A stretch of 64,000 nucleotides of DNA from Mesostigma viride (GCA_009746045.1 RPFO01000103.1:1176121-1240120); one strand, 5' to 3'; counted from the first letter of the stretch, positions 1-11,900 are shown. Notes: generated by a model from the sequence alone, not told the origin. Numbers and translations: made by a program.

Positions 1-756
1 AGTTTGGGTTAACGTGGCAACACAGTATGGAATAACGCGGCAACACAGTTTGGGTTAACGTGGCAACATAGTTTGGGTTAACGCGGCAACATAGTTTGGG
101 TTAACGCGGCAACACAGTATGGAATAACGCGGCAACATAGTTTGGGTTAACGTGGCAACATAGTTTGGGTTAACGCGGCAACACAGTATGGAATAACGCG
201 GCAACATAGTTTGGGTTAACGTGGCAACACAGTATGGGTTAACGCGGCAACATAGTTTGGGTTAACGTGGCAACACAGTATGGAATAACGCGGCAACACA
301 GTTTGGGTTAACGTGGCAACATAGTTTGGGTTAACGTGGCAACACAGTATGGAATAACGCGGCAACATAGTTTGGGTTAACGTGGCAACACAGTATGGAA
401 TAACGCGGCAACATAGTTTGGGTTAACGTGGCAACACAGTATGGAATAACGCGGCAACACAGTATGGGTTAACGCGGCAACATAGTTTGGGTTAACGTGG
501 CAACACAGTATGGAATAACGCGGCAACATAGTTTGGGTTAACGTGGCAACATAGTTTGGAATAACGCGGCAACATAGTTTGGGTTAACGTGGCAACACAG
601 TATGGAATAACGTGGCAACATAGTTTGGGTTAACGTGGCAACACAGTATGGAATAACGCGGCAACATAGTTTGGGTTAACGTGGCAACACAGTATGGAAT
701 AACGCGGCAACATAGTTTGGGTTAACGTGGCAACACAGTATGGAATAACGTGGCGG
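1..756. repeat. 23-bp minisatellite, about 33 copies
   Basis: The stretch is an uninterrupted tandem array of a 23-bp unit. Two main variants exist. One contains TTTGGGTTAACG (with a GTTAAC site) and the other TATGGAATAACG, and both end in GGCAACAC or GGCAACAT. In the right half the two alternate almost perfectly, which makes a 46-bp higher-order unit. Hybrid units such as TATGGGTTAACG at 231 and 461 suggest unequal exchange or gene conversion. The array starts at or before the window edge, so its full length is unknown. Confidence 0.95.
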
Positions 757-1760
757 CCTGGGGCTACGTGGGGGATGTGAATAGGATCTCCGCATGTAAA
801 TAGGATATTTGTGGGCATCCATCCCACCTATGAGGGAGGTATATACCCTTTCAGTGACCGGTAGGACACAAAACCGGACTAAAGAGGCTACTTTAGAGGC
901 ATATGCCCAAGGACAATAGGGGCACTATTACTCATGTTTCAATATACTTCCATATACTGAGGCATGTACTGAGGTTGCCTACCTAATTGAAGCCCCGGAA
1001 TGATGAGTATTTTTATCGTAATACATTTTGTCCTAAAATCCTTAATTTAAATGGCTTCATAAAATATATCACATGAATTACAAACATATAGATCATGGGG
1101 AGATAAAAACATATATTACACATATCGACAGGTAATGCCACTAAACTTGAGCTCATTCTGACGACAAATGTGGAAGATATAACATTTTTCAGTTAGCCAC
1201 GCTACCCTTACCAGAGATGCTTGGCAAGCTCATTCATCATCACTATCACAGCCCCCCGCCCCCTCACAGGTGGGGCAAAAGTAGTCCCCAATAGGCACCT
1301 CAATCACGGGGGGTCCATGCACGACAAATGGACACCCTGGGGACACCCAGTTTTCGGTCCGGCGATACCGTCGGTATTCGAGTGGGAATTTTTTCAGCGC
1401 CAGAAAATTTACACCGGGGCAGTCACCTTAAGCGGCCCCAAACGCTAAAGATTTCAATTAAGAGGCCCCAAACACCAAAGGTTAAAATTGAGCGTCTCTA
1501 AATACCAAAGGTCTAGGGGACCCCGCCCGCAAAGCTGTGTCCTGTGACCAAGGTGACAAGTGGCAAGAGTGGCCAGTGGCAAGCGGATATCCAGGGGATC
1601 AACATGCCCGGACAAATATTTAATATAGTAGCAAGGGGCTCATGTAAGGGCTTATGAGTATGGGACAAGGAAATCTGTCTGCAAGATGGACACTGCACCT
1701 GACCCTAGTGACAAACTATGCCTGGGGGTACATGTGGAGAGAGGGGGGTGACGCTTTTCT
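757..1760. other. no gene recognised
   Basis: This is low-complexity to ordinary sequence with only short open frames (the longest about 75 codons). I see no domain, tRNA-like or transposon signature in it. Confidence 0.5.
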
Positions 1761-1992
1761 TCCCCACCCTGATTGTTCATTCCTATTTGTTTCTTCTCAC
1801 GTTGGGTGTCTGGTGGTTTCCCCACCCTGATTGTTCATTCCTATTTGTTTCTTCTCACGTTGGGTGTCTGGTGGTTTCCCCACCCTGATTGTTCATTCCT
1901 ATTTGTTTCTTCTCACGTTGGGTGTCTGGTGGTTTCCCCACCCTGATTGTTCATTCCTATTTGTTTCTTCTCACGTTGGGTGTCTGGTAGTT
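1761..1992. repeat. 58-bp tandem repeat, four copies
   Basis: Four near-identical 58-bp units begin at 1761, 1819, 1877 and 1935. Each contains CCCCACCCTGATTGTTCATT followed by a pyrimidine-rich half. The last unit decays into TAGTTTTACC. No function is indicated. Confidence 0.9.
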
Positions 1993-2291
1993 TTACCATT
2001 CCCTTCATCCCACCATTGCCCCCTACCTAGTCCTTATCCTTTCGGCCACCTCGTGACCCCGTAAGTGCCTTTTTTTCCTGCAAAGAGACCGTTGAACGGG
2101 GGGAGTCAATGGCATAAAGTGTTGGGGACAGAGCTTTCTTTCCAGTATCCTTGTTTTAGGCTGCAGTTATCTCAGTGTCATGCCTGCAAGGCTACAGCTC
2201 ATTGCGGGGTTCAGAATTTAAGTTCTGGCATCACATGCCTTGCATTCCTTGTTGGTTTGGATTCCCTTTTTTTCCCCCCCGCTTGTGACAG

Positions 2292-2408
2292 GTTTCCTTC
2301 ATTGATCTCGATCTGAAGCCGCTGAGCCGCATCCCCGACTATTTCGCTACTGATGTGAAGATCGTTAAGCATTATCTTGAGCAGTGGTTTCAGTCCGCAC
2401 TAAAATAA
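2292..2408 (+). CDS. possible terminal exon of an unidentified gene
   Basis: A pyrimidine-rich tract ending in TGTGACAG precedes an open segment of 38 codons that ends in TAA. The translation begins VSFIDLDLKPLSRIPDYF and ends WFQSALK. It looks coding: charged and hydrophobic residues are well spaced and the frame opens exactly at the acceptor. I do not recognise the protein family and could not identify upstream exons in the 2.2 kb to the left, where repeats may fill an intron. It could also be a chance ORF. Confidence 0.35.
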   Translation, partial: VSFIDLDLKPLSRIPDYFATDVKIVKHYLEQWFQSALK

Positions 2409-2555
2409 ATATGATTTTCTGCATGGAAACATTTGATCCTTACGTAATGTGCATGCTGTTTAGCACGGTATGAAAATATGGGCCCTTATGTGGAGGTCAC
2501 ATATAATTGTGGGAAGGCAGACTTCTCGGTAATTCGCAGGGCTGTCTTCAGGAAG

Positions 2556-2600
2556 TCTTTGTTCTTGTACAGCCTGATGCGCCGGTAGCTGTGCTGCCAC
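2556..2600 (-). pseudogene. relic of LINE reverse transcriptase
   Basis: On the minus strand this short stretch reads LWQHSYRRIRLYKNK. It matches the WQHSYRIMLYKNKG motif in the reverse transcriptase of the LINE at 8,921-12,514, both in protein and base by base apart from a 3-bp insertion. The flanks do not match clearly, so only a fragment remains. Confidence 0.6.
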
Positions 2601-2612
2601 AGGGCATTGGCT

Positions 2613-3165
2613 GCTCATAGGGTAGAAGAGCGCTTTTATCCTAATCTGGGTGTATTCGTGACGATGATTACCAAAAGGTTTCTTCCAAGATCAAGGTCAT
2701 GTGGCCAGGGATTCTTATAATTGCCCACGTGCCACAGTAATATAGGAAAGCTAGAATTTTGCAGGCGCGTGCAGCATCGCTGCATGTCATGGTTACTAGC
2801 ATATTACCAGAGCCTGGGTTGTGGTTGAACCCTGGGTATGCCCCTAAAACCCCTCAGGCTCCGGGAGAGGCCTTCATATTCTCCCAAACCGGCGCCTCGA
2901 AATGAGTTCCAAGCCTATCTGGGGCCACTGGACCATGGGGCAGCCCCGGTCCACTGCATCCGCTATGTCGAAGCTTTATTGTTGCCCCCGCACCAGTTGC
3001 TAGACTCTCCCAATGAGCAGTTTAACTTGAACCGGTGGCCTGCCTTACAAGGCAACGAGCGAAACGGGGGTTCCCGTGCCCCCTTCTTGCTGTGCATCAA
3101 ACAGGGATGAAAGGTAACTACCCAAAAGTAGGTTGGTACCCCGTGACTCACCCAACGGAGGCACG
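2613..3165. other. no gene recognised
   Basis: One 90-codon frame (2838-3110, plus) is open but has no recognisable domain and no convincing splice or start context. Nothing else was seen. Confidence 0.4.
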
Positions 3166-3518
3166 TGAATGAATGAATGAATGAATGAATGAATGAATGA
3201 ATGAATGAACGAACGAACGAACGAACGAACGAACGAACGAACGAACGAACGAACGAACGAACGAACGAACGAACGAACGAACGGACGGACGGACGGACGG
3301 ACGGACGGACGGACGGACGGACGGACGGACGGACGGACGGACGGACGGACGGACGGACGGACGGACGGACGGACGGACGGACGGACGGACGGACGGACGG
3401 ACGGACGGACGGACGGACGGACGGACGAACGAACGAACGAACGAACGAATGAATGAATGAATGAATGAATGAATGAATGAATGAATGAATGAATGAATGA
3501 ATGAATGAATGAATGAAT
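3166..3518. repeat. compound tetranucleotide array with mirror-like block order
   Basis: The array runs in uninterrupted register as AATG (about 3166-3207), AACG (to about 3281), GACG (to about 3425), AACG (to about 3447) and AATG (to 3517). Neighbouring blocks differ by a single base and the order is symmetric. All frames are open because the unit has no stop, so the open frames here are not genes. Confidence 0.95.
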
Positions 3519-5237
3519 TTCTGAGCTATCTGCTCATTGTATAGTTATGTTGCGGCGGGCTCAAAGGGGGCCGATCTGCCGCCTGTAGCGTAGCTCTACC
3601 GTACGTCACCTACACCGTGTAAGGTGCTTGTTGTTACTTAGGACTAGAGAGAGAAAGGGACCGGCGGTGCGCCGGTACTAGTGCCTACTGGCAACCGTGC
3701 CCGCCCTTGATTGAGGGGGGCGCGGCGCCTTGAGACATGTGCTTTGTTTTCCATTTTCACACCGTACTTAGAGTGGTGTGGTGAACGTAGGGAGGCCTTT
3801 TTGCAGCTCTGTCGACGGCCCATTCTGGGGCGTGTGTGCACTGCTATGGCGGTGCCGAATGTAAATCACAGCTACCGGCCTCCGAATTATTATTCGGGGG
3901 CCTGTTTTATTTAAAGTTATGACGGCTGCGCGACGGGGGTCGGCAGCACCCCAAGAATTTGCCATTCGAAGTGCGGGCGGTAGCTGCCAGTGCCAGATTG
4001 TGTATTTTTGCTCGCCCGTTGTACTCGCCACCCCGAGCTCGCGGGAGGGGTCTGGATAGACGCGGGAGTGACTCTTGATCGGACAACTAAAGCGGGGCAA
4101 TCGTGGTGCTTGGGTGGCAACAGCTACAGGCGGAGGGGGATTACGCCTCAGGCAAATTCGCTGGGTATCGGATGCGCTGGGCCTGGCTAATAAATGTCGA
4201 TAGTGCATGAGGGCGCTATGCGAGCAGGAAGAAGGCGGAGCCGAGCCCCCAGGCCAGCACAGGAGCAGGGTGGCTGCAGCCCCAGCGCCAAGGGGGGCAG
4301 CACCCTAAACAGCCTAACATTTCCTCGTGCTAATTGAGTCGGCAGCGGCCGGTGGCCAGGGCGGAATGGCGGGGTCGTTGACGCGTAATTTAAGCGGGGA
4401 CGAGTTGTTGGGACTGACGGTGCACAGCGGGGAAGGGGAAGGATGTTAGGGCGGGGCATGGTGCCAAGGCGAGGGGGGAATTCAAGCCGCAGCGCGGGTT
4501 CGGGGGTAATCCGTAAGGAAACCCCCATGGTTTGCGCAGCTTTCCTGAAAAAATTTTCCCCTCGCGGGGGGGGTGCGTGTGGAACCCGGCAGTACGGTCC
4601 GGCTTTGTTTTAAGAAAATGCATTATATACCATAATAAAGCTCCACTCGGCTGCGGCTGCGCCAAGGCTCGTGACACCATGGCGATGGTGAGCCTTGGCG
4701 CTAGGAGGTCCGCAGCCATCATTATCACCACGATGGGGGGTAATGGGGCCAGTGGCAGTGGCTCTACCCTCGGGAAATTCCAGCGGCTTTGCCGGTGGGC
4801 TGGTGATGGTGGTTGGGTGAGCTGGAGACGTTCCCAGGTGGCATAAGTCCTAAAGCGGCAGCACTGGGATGCGCCCCTCTAAGAAGGGGAACGCATGTGG
4901 CTCCGCCCTGCGTCCGCCGGGAGACCGTAGCGGCCACACGGGGGCGGGAAGGGGGGCATCATCATGCCAACAAGAGCCCAGCATTCCAAGTGGTTGCGTT
5001 CCTACCACCAGGGCTGGAAACGGCCTGGGTGGCCAGAGATGGTGATGTGGGACAAGATTGGACCAAGGGGGCATGTGCTGGGCCCCAGCATGGTGAGCTG
5101 GCCTAACTTGACAATGACTTGTACAATGATTTTGAGGGTGTGGCTAGGCTCAACTGTTAAAGCCTGCACACACTTATTGTAATAAACTTGTTTCTCTGGT
5201 AGGAAGGCACTCCAATGGACCTTAGCTTCAGCACCTA
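3519..5237. other. GC-rich stretch without recognised gene; one hairpin
   Basis: Several frames of about 100 codons are open on both strands, as expected from the GC content, but none shows a domain. A perfect 12-bp inverted repeat (GCGCCAAGGCTC at 4659-4670 and its complement at 4690-4701) encloses a 19-nt spacer. I found no rRNA or tRNA signature. Confidence 0.45.
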
Positions 5238-6475
5238 TTGAATGAATGGATGGATGGAGGAATGGATGAACGAACGAACGAACGAACGAACGAACGAACG
5301 AACGAACGAACGAACGAACGAACGAACGAACGAACGAACGAACGAACGAACGAACGAACGAACGAACGAACGAACGAACGAACGAACGAACGAACGAACG
5401 AACGAACGAACGAACGAACGAACGAACGAACGAACGAACGAACGAACGAACGAACGAACGAACGAACGAACGAACGAACGAACGAACGAACGAACGAACG
5501 AACGAACGAACGAACGAACGAACGAACGAACGAACGAACGAACGAACGAACGAACGAACGAACGAACGAACGAACGAACGAACGAACGAACGAACGAACG
5601 AACGAACGAACGAACGAACGAACGAACGAACGAACGAACGAACGAACGAACGAACGAACGAACGAACGAACGAACGAACGAACGAAGGGAGGGAGGGAGG
5701 GAGGGAGGGAGGGAGGGAGGGAGGGAGGGAGGGAGGGAGGGAGGGAGGGAGGGAGGGAGGGAGGGAGGGAGGGAGGGAGGGAGGGAGGGAGGGAGGGAGG
5801 GAGGGAGGGAGGGAGGGAGGGAGGGAGGGAGGGAGGAGGGAGGGAGGGAGGGAGGGAGGGAGGGAGGGGAGGAGGGAGGGAGGGAGGGAGGAGGGAGGGG
5901 GAGGGAGGGAGGGAGGGAGGGAGGGAGGGAGGGAGGGAGGGAGGGAGGGAGGGAGGGAGGGAGGGAGGGAGGGAGGGAGGGAGGGAGGGAGGGAGGGAGG
6001 GAGGGAGGGAGGGAGGGAGGGAGGGAGGGAGGGAGGGAGGGAGGGAGGGAGAGGGAGGGAGGGAGGGAGGGAGGGAGGGAGGGAGGGAGGGAGGGAGGGA
6101 GGGAGGGAGGGAGGGAGGGAGGGAGGGAGGAGGGAGGGAGGGAGGGAGGGAGGGAGGGAGGGAGGGAGGGAGGGAGGGAGGGAGGGAGGGAGGGAGGGAG
6201 GGATGGATGGATGGATGGATGGATGGATGGATGGATGGATGGATGGATGGATGGATGAATGAATGAATGAATGAATGAATGAATGAATGAATGAATGAAT
6301 GAATGAATGAATGAATGAATGAATGAATGAATGAATGAATGAATGAATGAATGAATGAATGAATGAATGAATGAATGAATGAATGAATGAATGAATGAAT
6401 GAATGAATGAATGAATGAATGAATGAATGAATGAATGAATGAATGAATGAATGAATGAATGAATGAATGAATGAA
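5238..6475. repeat. 1.2-kb compound tetranucleotide array
   Basis: After a short AATG/GATG lead-in the array is AACG to about 5684, then GGGA/GAGG to about 6202 with a few 3-nt interruptions, then GATG for about 13 units, then AATG to 6475. The plus strand is almost pure purine over about 500 bp, which could form triplex or G-rich structures. The frames of 338-511 codons seen across it are simply repeats of four codons without stops. Confidence 0.95.
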
Positions 6476-6640
6476 TTTTTTACATCCCGGCTGACTGCCG
6501 GCTGCGAAAGATCTACACCTGATTCATAATAGACCAATATGAACAGTGGTCGCTATATCCACACCATGACTAGTATGGACGATAACTAATCTAACATAAT
6601 TAACCTGGCGCAGTTGACCCTGGCCGGTTCAAGCCCGATG
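6476..6640. other. short unassigned stretch
   Basis: Nothing recognisable was seen between the tetranucleotide array and the putative LTR. Confidence 0.4.
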
Positions 6641-7170
6641 TGTTGCAACCTCTATAGGGAAGCATGGCTAATGCCTCCCGAGGTACATGTAGCATTTACG
6701 ACAGGAATTCAGGACCATGCATGCATTTCCTAAACCCGCGGGCGTGACCCAGCCGGAAAGAGAAAGAGATTAACTCAATTCATTTCATTCATTCCGGGGG
6801 GGACAATGGTGAACGTTCCCACGCACTATTAACCTTGGCGGCTCACGGCGTTGCCAAGCAGTGCCAAGCAGCACTGCTTGGACGCATGGTCAACCGAGAT
6901 CTCTAGGGCGCTAGCTACGGTTCACACGAATTGACCGTACGACCCAAAACGACTATACTAGGTCCACGCACATTGACATGCTGCGCACCTACAGATAAAC
7001 TAAAGTACCGAAAGTACTACAAAAGCACTGAATAGCAAGTACAACGTAACTTGTATGAACCGGCTGTACGAATATGCCTAAATAGCCGAACAATGAGACT
7101 ACGGCTATTTAACATTGTTGCGCCGAACTGTCCACTAAAGGAACCTAATTAAATAGGTTTGGACGCAACA
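6641..7170 (-). mobile_element. putative LTR of a gypsy-like element
   Basis: On the minus strand the segment begins TGTTGCG and ends GCAACA, about 530 bp long, close to the 543-bp LTRs of element A (26,421-44,088) that begin TGTTACG and end CGTAACA. Just upstream on the minus strand is a purine tract (complement of CTCCTCCCCCC at 7171-7181), as at the 3' LTRs at 24,533 and 43,545. A partner LTR was not found, so this may be a 3' LTR of a truncated element. The call rests on ends, length and the purine tract only. Confidence 0.45.
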
Positions 7171-8289
7171 CTCCTCCCCCCTCTCTGGGGAGAGGTCGGC
7201 TACCCCGCTAGCCCAACAACAATTCCACGCCCAGAACATGCTAGACTCCGTATACGCATGGTGCAACCCATGAGTGACCTATGGTCCCGATGGGGCAGGG
7301 ACCAGCTTGCACGACTAAGCTGGTCCATCGGGCAAGCCCAACTCAGATCCCGTCCATTGGCCGCGCGGCACGCAGAAGAAGGATGCATGCCCAAAGGACA
7401 GAAGCGAGGGGCCAAGACACAGGGCAGTGAGCCAAGGTCTCCACGATCACCACAAGTTTAGCCACGGACGTACGTGAATCGTAACACATCCAAAGTGAGG
7501 ATAGTCAATACATGCATCGACACGACCACCACTGTAACTGCACGAGGTGATACATTCCACGCAGGTGGCTCAACCTCCAAATTCTCATCACAAGGGCCAA
7601 TAAAGGCCATGCTACAATAAATTAGTAGCCAAAAGTCGCCAAAGATCACCGAGTGTCGCCAACTGTCACCGAATGTCGCCAAATGTCACCAAATGTCACC
7701 AACTCAATGACGTCCCAAATAGAACAATCTACCAATGGCAAGCAAGGTGCCGAAGGCTCCCACCCCATAAGACAATGGGGTGAAGAACACAATGTAAACT
7801 GTCATGTGACCATGCATGACCAATCACACGCCCGTACTATCGCCACACGCGGCAATAGGGAGGTCCACCCAGACCCCTGAGGGGGAACCTGGACAGGAGC
7901 CAAAGGTCGGTGTGAGGAGCTGGAAAGCCCCGCCACGTGGGGACCTGACGGCCCCACAACCCTGGAATTACCACCCGCAACGGTCACAGTACCCACCGGT
8001 AACGTCGCGCTGGTGACTGCCCCGCCCGGCCCTTCAGGCGCGACATGATTGGGTCCTGCACTGGAAGGTGCAGAAGCCCCAGGTCCCGCCGCCGCTTGGG
8101 GAGTCAACATCCGCTCCATCACCTTCTGGAGTACCGCTTCCATCGTGGTGGACAACCGCGCCTAAAAAAAAAAACTCCGCCTGTGCAACCATTTGTTTCT
8201 CCAAACCTAAACGCAGCGCAGATGCAGCTGGGAGATAACCCGCTGCTCGACCTCCACCGCGGACTGCGAAGAGAGGTCGGACGCCTTGT
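7171..8289 (-). pseudogene. decayed internal region of an LTR element, with an ORF3-like piece
   Basis: On the minus strand at 8155-7802 a frame of 117 codons begins MSTTMEAVLQKVMERMLTPQ and continues rich in Gly, Ala, Pro and Ser. Its make-up resembles the helical LSATVSAMQAQIQSL segment and the Pro/Ser-rich region of the extra ORF of gypsy element A. A run of ten or more A at 8165 shifts the frame upstream. A 10-bp repeat (GTCACCAAAT type, about seven copies) lies at 7635-7708. No intact gag or pol domain was seen. Assignment is by composition and position next to the putative LTR. Confidence 0.3.
7635..7708. repeat. 10-bp tandem repeat, about seven copies
   Basis: Degenerate units of the form GTC(A/G)CCAAAT or GTCACCGAGT follow each other for about 74 bp. 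Confidence 0.8.
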
Positions 8290-8776
8290 TAATTAATTAA
8301 TTAATCTCCCAACGGAGGCATGTTATAATTTAATTTAATTTAACTTAACTTAATATTCCCTTGCTGGATGGATGGAGGTGGGCGAAGCCGCAAAACCGAA
8401 CTAATCTAACTCTAAGCGAATCTAATCTAGAAAATCCTAACTACTCTACTCAGCAAAGCGCCCCTTCCTCTTGGGGGGGGGGAGCTTGCCCACAGGGGCT
8501 GGCGTGTGAGCCTGGACAATCTTCTGCCACCTCTTCGGCTTGTTCTGCATAGCAGTCCAAGGAAGAGAGAGGGAGTGTATGCGATGTTCAAACGGGGCTG
8601 GGACCACTAGGTCGGCCAGCAACTGCTGTGGAGTGTGGATAGGTCATGGCATGTTTACCCATCTTTCTAGGAATGTCCTTGGGGCCAGGCCAGGTCAGGA
8701 TATGCCGCCCTGGCTGGCCAAGCCGCTGGGGGCCGGCCAGACCGAGGTCGGTGTCTACCTGACTGGTGCGAGCAAG
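8290..8776 (-). pseudogene. diverged, 5'-truncated LINE copy
   Basis: The plus-strand text ends near 8770 with GTGTCTACCTGACTGGTGCG and contains GGCCAGGTCAGGATATGCCG. Both align with the neighbouring LINE at about 9150-9235. At the other end lies a (TTAA)n tail (8288-8303), the same kind of 3' tail as in the intact copy. So this is an older relative, minus strand, truncated to its 3' part. The intact LINE begins immediately to its right. Confidence 0.6.
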
Positions 8777-8920
8777 ATTAATTAATTATAATTAATAGAC
8801 ACGTGACTGCGTCACGTGAGCATAAGTCCTCAGTGGGATCGAGGGGAACATGGGATGGAATGGATGGTATAAGCTATCTAGGTCCTAGTTACAGGGGTGT
8901 GGGCACCGCGGCCCGAATCG

Positions 8921-11900
8921 CTATGAATGCCATACTTGGTCACACGCGGAGCCCCCACAGGCTTGGGCCGGGGTGTTCTCCTTCATCACTACTTGCCATC
9001 TATCCTTGCGCACCATCTGCCTCCATATTACAGACAAACCAGGAGGCTGCCCGGGGGTGAGCCCGTCACGTCTAGTGTAGCACATGTCCATGCCAAGTCT
9101 ATCACGAAAAGTCCACGGGTGGCGGCCCTGCCGCGCGCGGCCGGGGGCACGCCAGGTTAGGACATATCGCCCAGGCTGGGCGGGCTTGGTGCCAGCTAGT
9201 CTATCTGAGGTATCTACCTGATCTGTGCGGGCCAGGTGCCCGGCTAGGCCCAGGCGCCTGTGCCTAATAATGTGGGAAACATAGGGCAAATCAGCGTACA
9301 AATCCTCATTACTAATGTGCAAACCAAAGGGGATGTTAAGGGCCTTGCGCAGCATCTTGGTGACGGCGCCGTCGAGTCGTTGCTCCAGCTCCTGCATCAG
9401 TGTCCACGTCTCGGCGCCGTAGGTCAGGATCGTCAGAATGACGACCTTGAAGAGGTCACGCTTGACGATCCGGGGTAGGGCGGGGTTGCTCCACCAGCGG
9501 CGGTGGTCATGGAGGTGCGCCCACGCCATGCCGATCCGTGTCGTCATGTCGTCCTCGCAGTCGGGAAGCCAACTGCCGAGCAGCTTGAAGCGGCCTGAAG
9601 GAGGGTAGTTGACCTCGGCATCGTCTAAGAGGCGGAGTGTGGGTGGGGGCCCTGCCATGCCGAGGGCCAGGGCCTCCGTTTTGGGGCTGATTTCTAGACC
9701 AACCGCCCGAGCCTCGAGCGCCAGGCAGTCCAGCCAAAGTTGGGCAGACTCCGGCTTCTCGATGAGCGTGATGTCGTCGGCATAAATGAGGTCAGCTAGT
9801 AAATTCTGCTTGTTAGTCGGCCCCCCTTCCCCAAGCTCGTTCGTGATCGCTAGGCCAGGGGCACGGCCTGCAATGCTAGCAAAGCGAGCACGTGCCTGGC
9901 GCATAACATAATCCACTACAATAATAAACAGGTACGGCGACAGGACGCAACCCTGCCAGACGCCGGTCTGCAGTGGGCATGGCGGGGTAATGCCGTGTTG
10001 AGTGCGCACCGAAGTGGTCGACCCCTCATACAGCGTGCGGATGACGGTAATCAGGGGAGTGGGGACGCGAGCGCGAGCAAGTACAGCCCATAGAGCGTCC
10101 CAGAGGACAGAATCAAAAGCCTTGATGAAGTCGACGAAGATCAGGATGGCGGGAAACTCACCAGGTTGCAGGAGAGCGATTTCCTCGAAGAGGCGACGCG
10201 CGACGAAGATGGCCATGACGGTGTTGCGCCCAGGACGGAAGCCCATTTGACTTTCCCCAAGGTGACAGTCGAGAGCAGAACGAAGGCGGTTGAGGATCAT
10301 GCGCATGAACAACTTAAGTGCGGCGCTCTGGATGCAGACTCCTCTGTAGTTGGCGGGGTCGTCAGGGGAACCTTTGTTTTTGTACAGCATAATACGGTAG
10401 CTGTGCTGCCACTCAGGAATCGGCGGCGCGTCGGCAAGCAGGATCCGGTTGCAGACGTCAAGCAGGAACCCCGTGAGCGCCGTCAGCTTAATCACCGGGG
10501 CTGGGAGCTGGTCAGGTCCAACGGCGGCATAGAAGCGGAGTTGCTTGGCGGCGGTGCTCAGCTCGAGCTCGGTGAACGGCGGGAGCTCGTTGGGGTCGGC
10601 CAGGGGTTCCGTCAGGGCTGGGTACGTGTAGTCCTGCTCAGCGGCGGGCGGCGTGGGCGGCGCAGGGACGTCCGCCGGTGCTACTGCCAGGCGTGCGGCC
10701 GCCAGAGGGCCAAGCGGCGGAGGCGGCGGGGGGGCGCCGAGCAGCCGGGACTGGGAGGAATACCACTGGTCGAGCTGCTGCTGCGGTGAGCCAGAGAGCG
10801 TCCGCGGCGCCGGCTGCGCGCCGCCGGCGGGCCGTTGGGCGTGACGCAGGCGGGTCCAGGCGTACTTGCCGTGCTGGTCCTTGAGGTGGGCGAAGTACTC
10901 GCGGACATGAAGGTCCTCCTGCTCCTTGGTCGCCTGCCGGATGGCCGAGTGGTAATCGGCTTTGAGGCGGGCGTAGCGGGCGGGGTCGCTGTTGTCGCGC
11001 AGGGCTTGCCGGGCCTGGATGACGGCGGGGAGCCGGTGCAGGCTGGTGAAGCGGGGCGGGCGGCGGGGGGGCAGTAGGGCCCCGGCCGCGGGCAGCTTGT
11101 CAGCGAGGTGCCGAAGGGCCGATGCCGGGCCGGCAGCGAACAGCTGGGCGTGGCTGGCCGGGATGTCCAGCGCGTCGACGAACGCCTCTGCGGCGCGCTT
11201 GTGGGCGCGTTTTTCAGGGAAGTCCTCCAGAGCGTCGTCAGATTTCTCGAGCAACTGAAGTGTGCGCAAATCAGGTGGTGCCACGTGCTTACGAAAGGGC
11301 GAGGGGAATCGCAGGCGGATGCGGGCGGTGACGATGCGATGATCGGAGCGCACCAGGGGGATCACATGCGAGCGAGCAGCTAGTACAGATCCTTGATGAC
11401 GCTTGCGCATTACAACATAGTCAATGCAGCGTTCAGTGCCAGTTGGCGAGGTGTGTGTGACCAAAGCATCTGGACTATGTGGAAAGCGGGTGTTGGCAGT
11501 GACCAAATCGCATGTCGTAAGCAAATCAGCAAAAAGTTCAGTGTTGGCATTGGAGACCGTACCGTTGGGGGCGTGCTGACATCCGCCAGTACCCGGTGGT
11601 AGCGTGGCGTTGGCGTCCAGCAGCAGAGCGAGGTAGTTGCGACCAGGGATGCCGTTCGCCAGGTTCTCCAGCGCTGCAAAGAAGTCCTTGCGGTCTTGTT
11701 CTGGGTGGCCGGAGTGGGGTGCGTAACCAACGCCCACCGTCAGGGCGTAGGTCGAGTGGCCCTCCATCGAATGAAAAGTGGCCACGAGGAGCCGAGCGTT
11801 GACCAGCTGGGGTTCGCCCATGTGGCGTACGGCGAGCGGGGAGCAGAGGAGACCGACGCCCCCGTTCCCGGTGCCGTCGCCGCCTCCGTAGTAGAACCGC

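Noticed and set aside
1-756. Regularly spaced repeats as a CRISPR array
   Set aside because: The units are contiguous 23-mers without spacers, and the setting is eukaryotic.
3519-5237. rRNA or other structural RNA in the GC-rich stretch
   Set aside because: No conserved rRNA motif was found; only one short hairpin is present.
5002-6537. 511-codon frame and two frames of about 340 codons with HSFI, RSFV, NERT or EGGR repeats
   Set aside because: They are tetranucleotide repeats read in three frames without stops, so nothing supports a gene.
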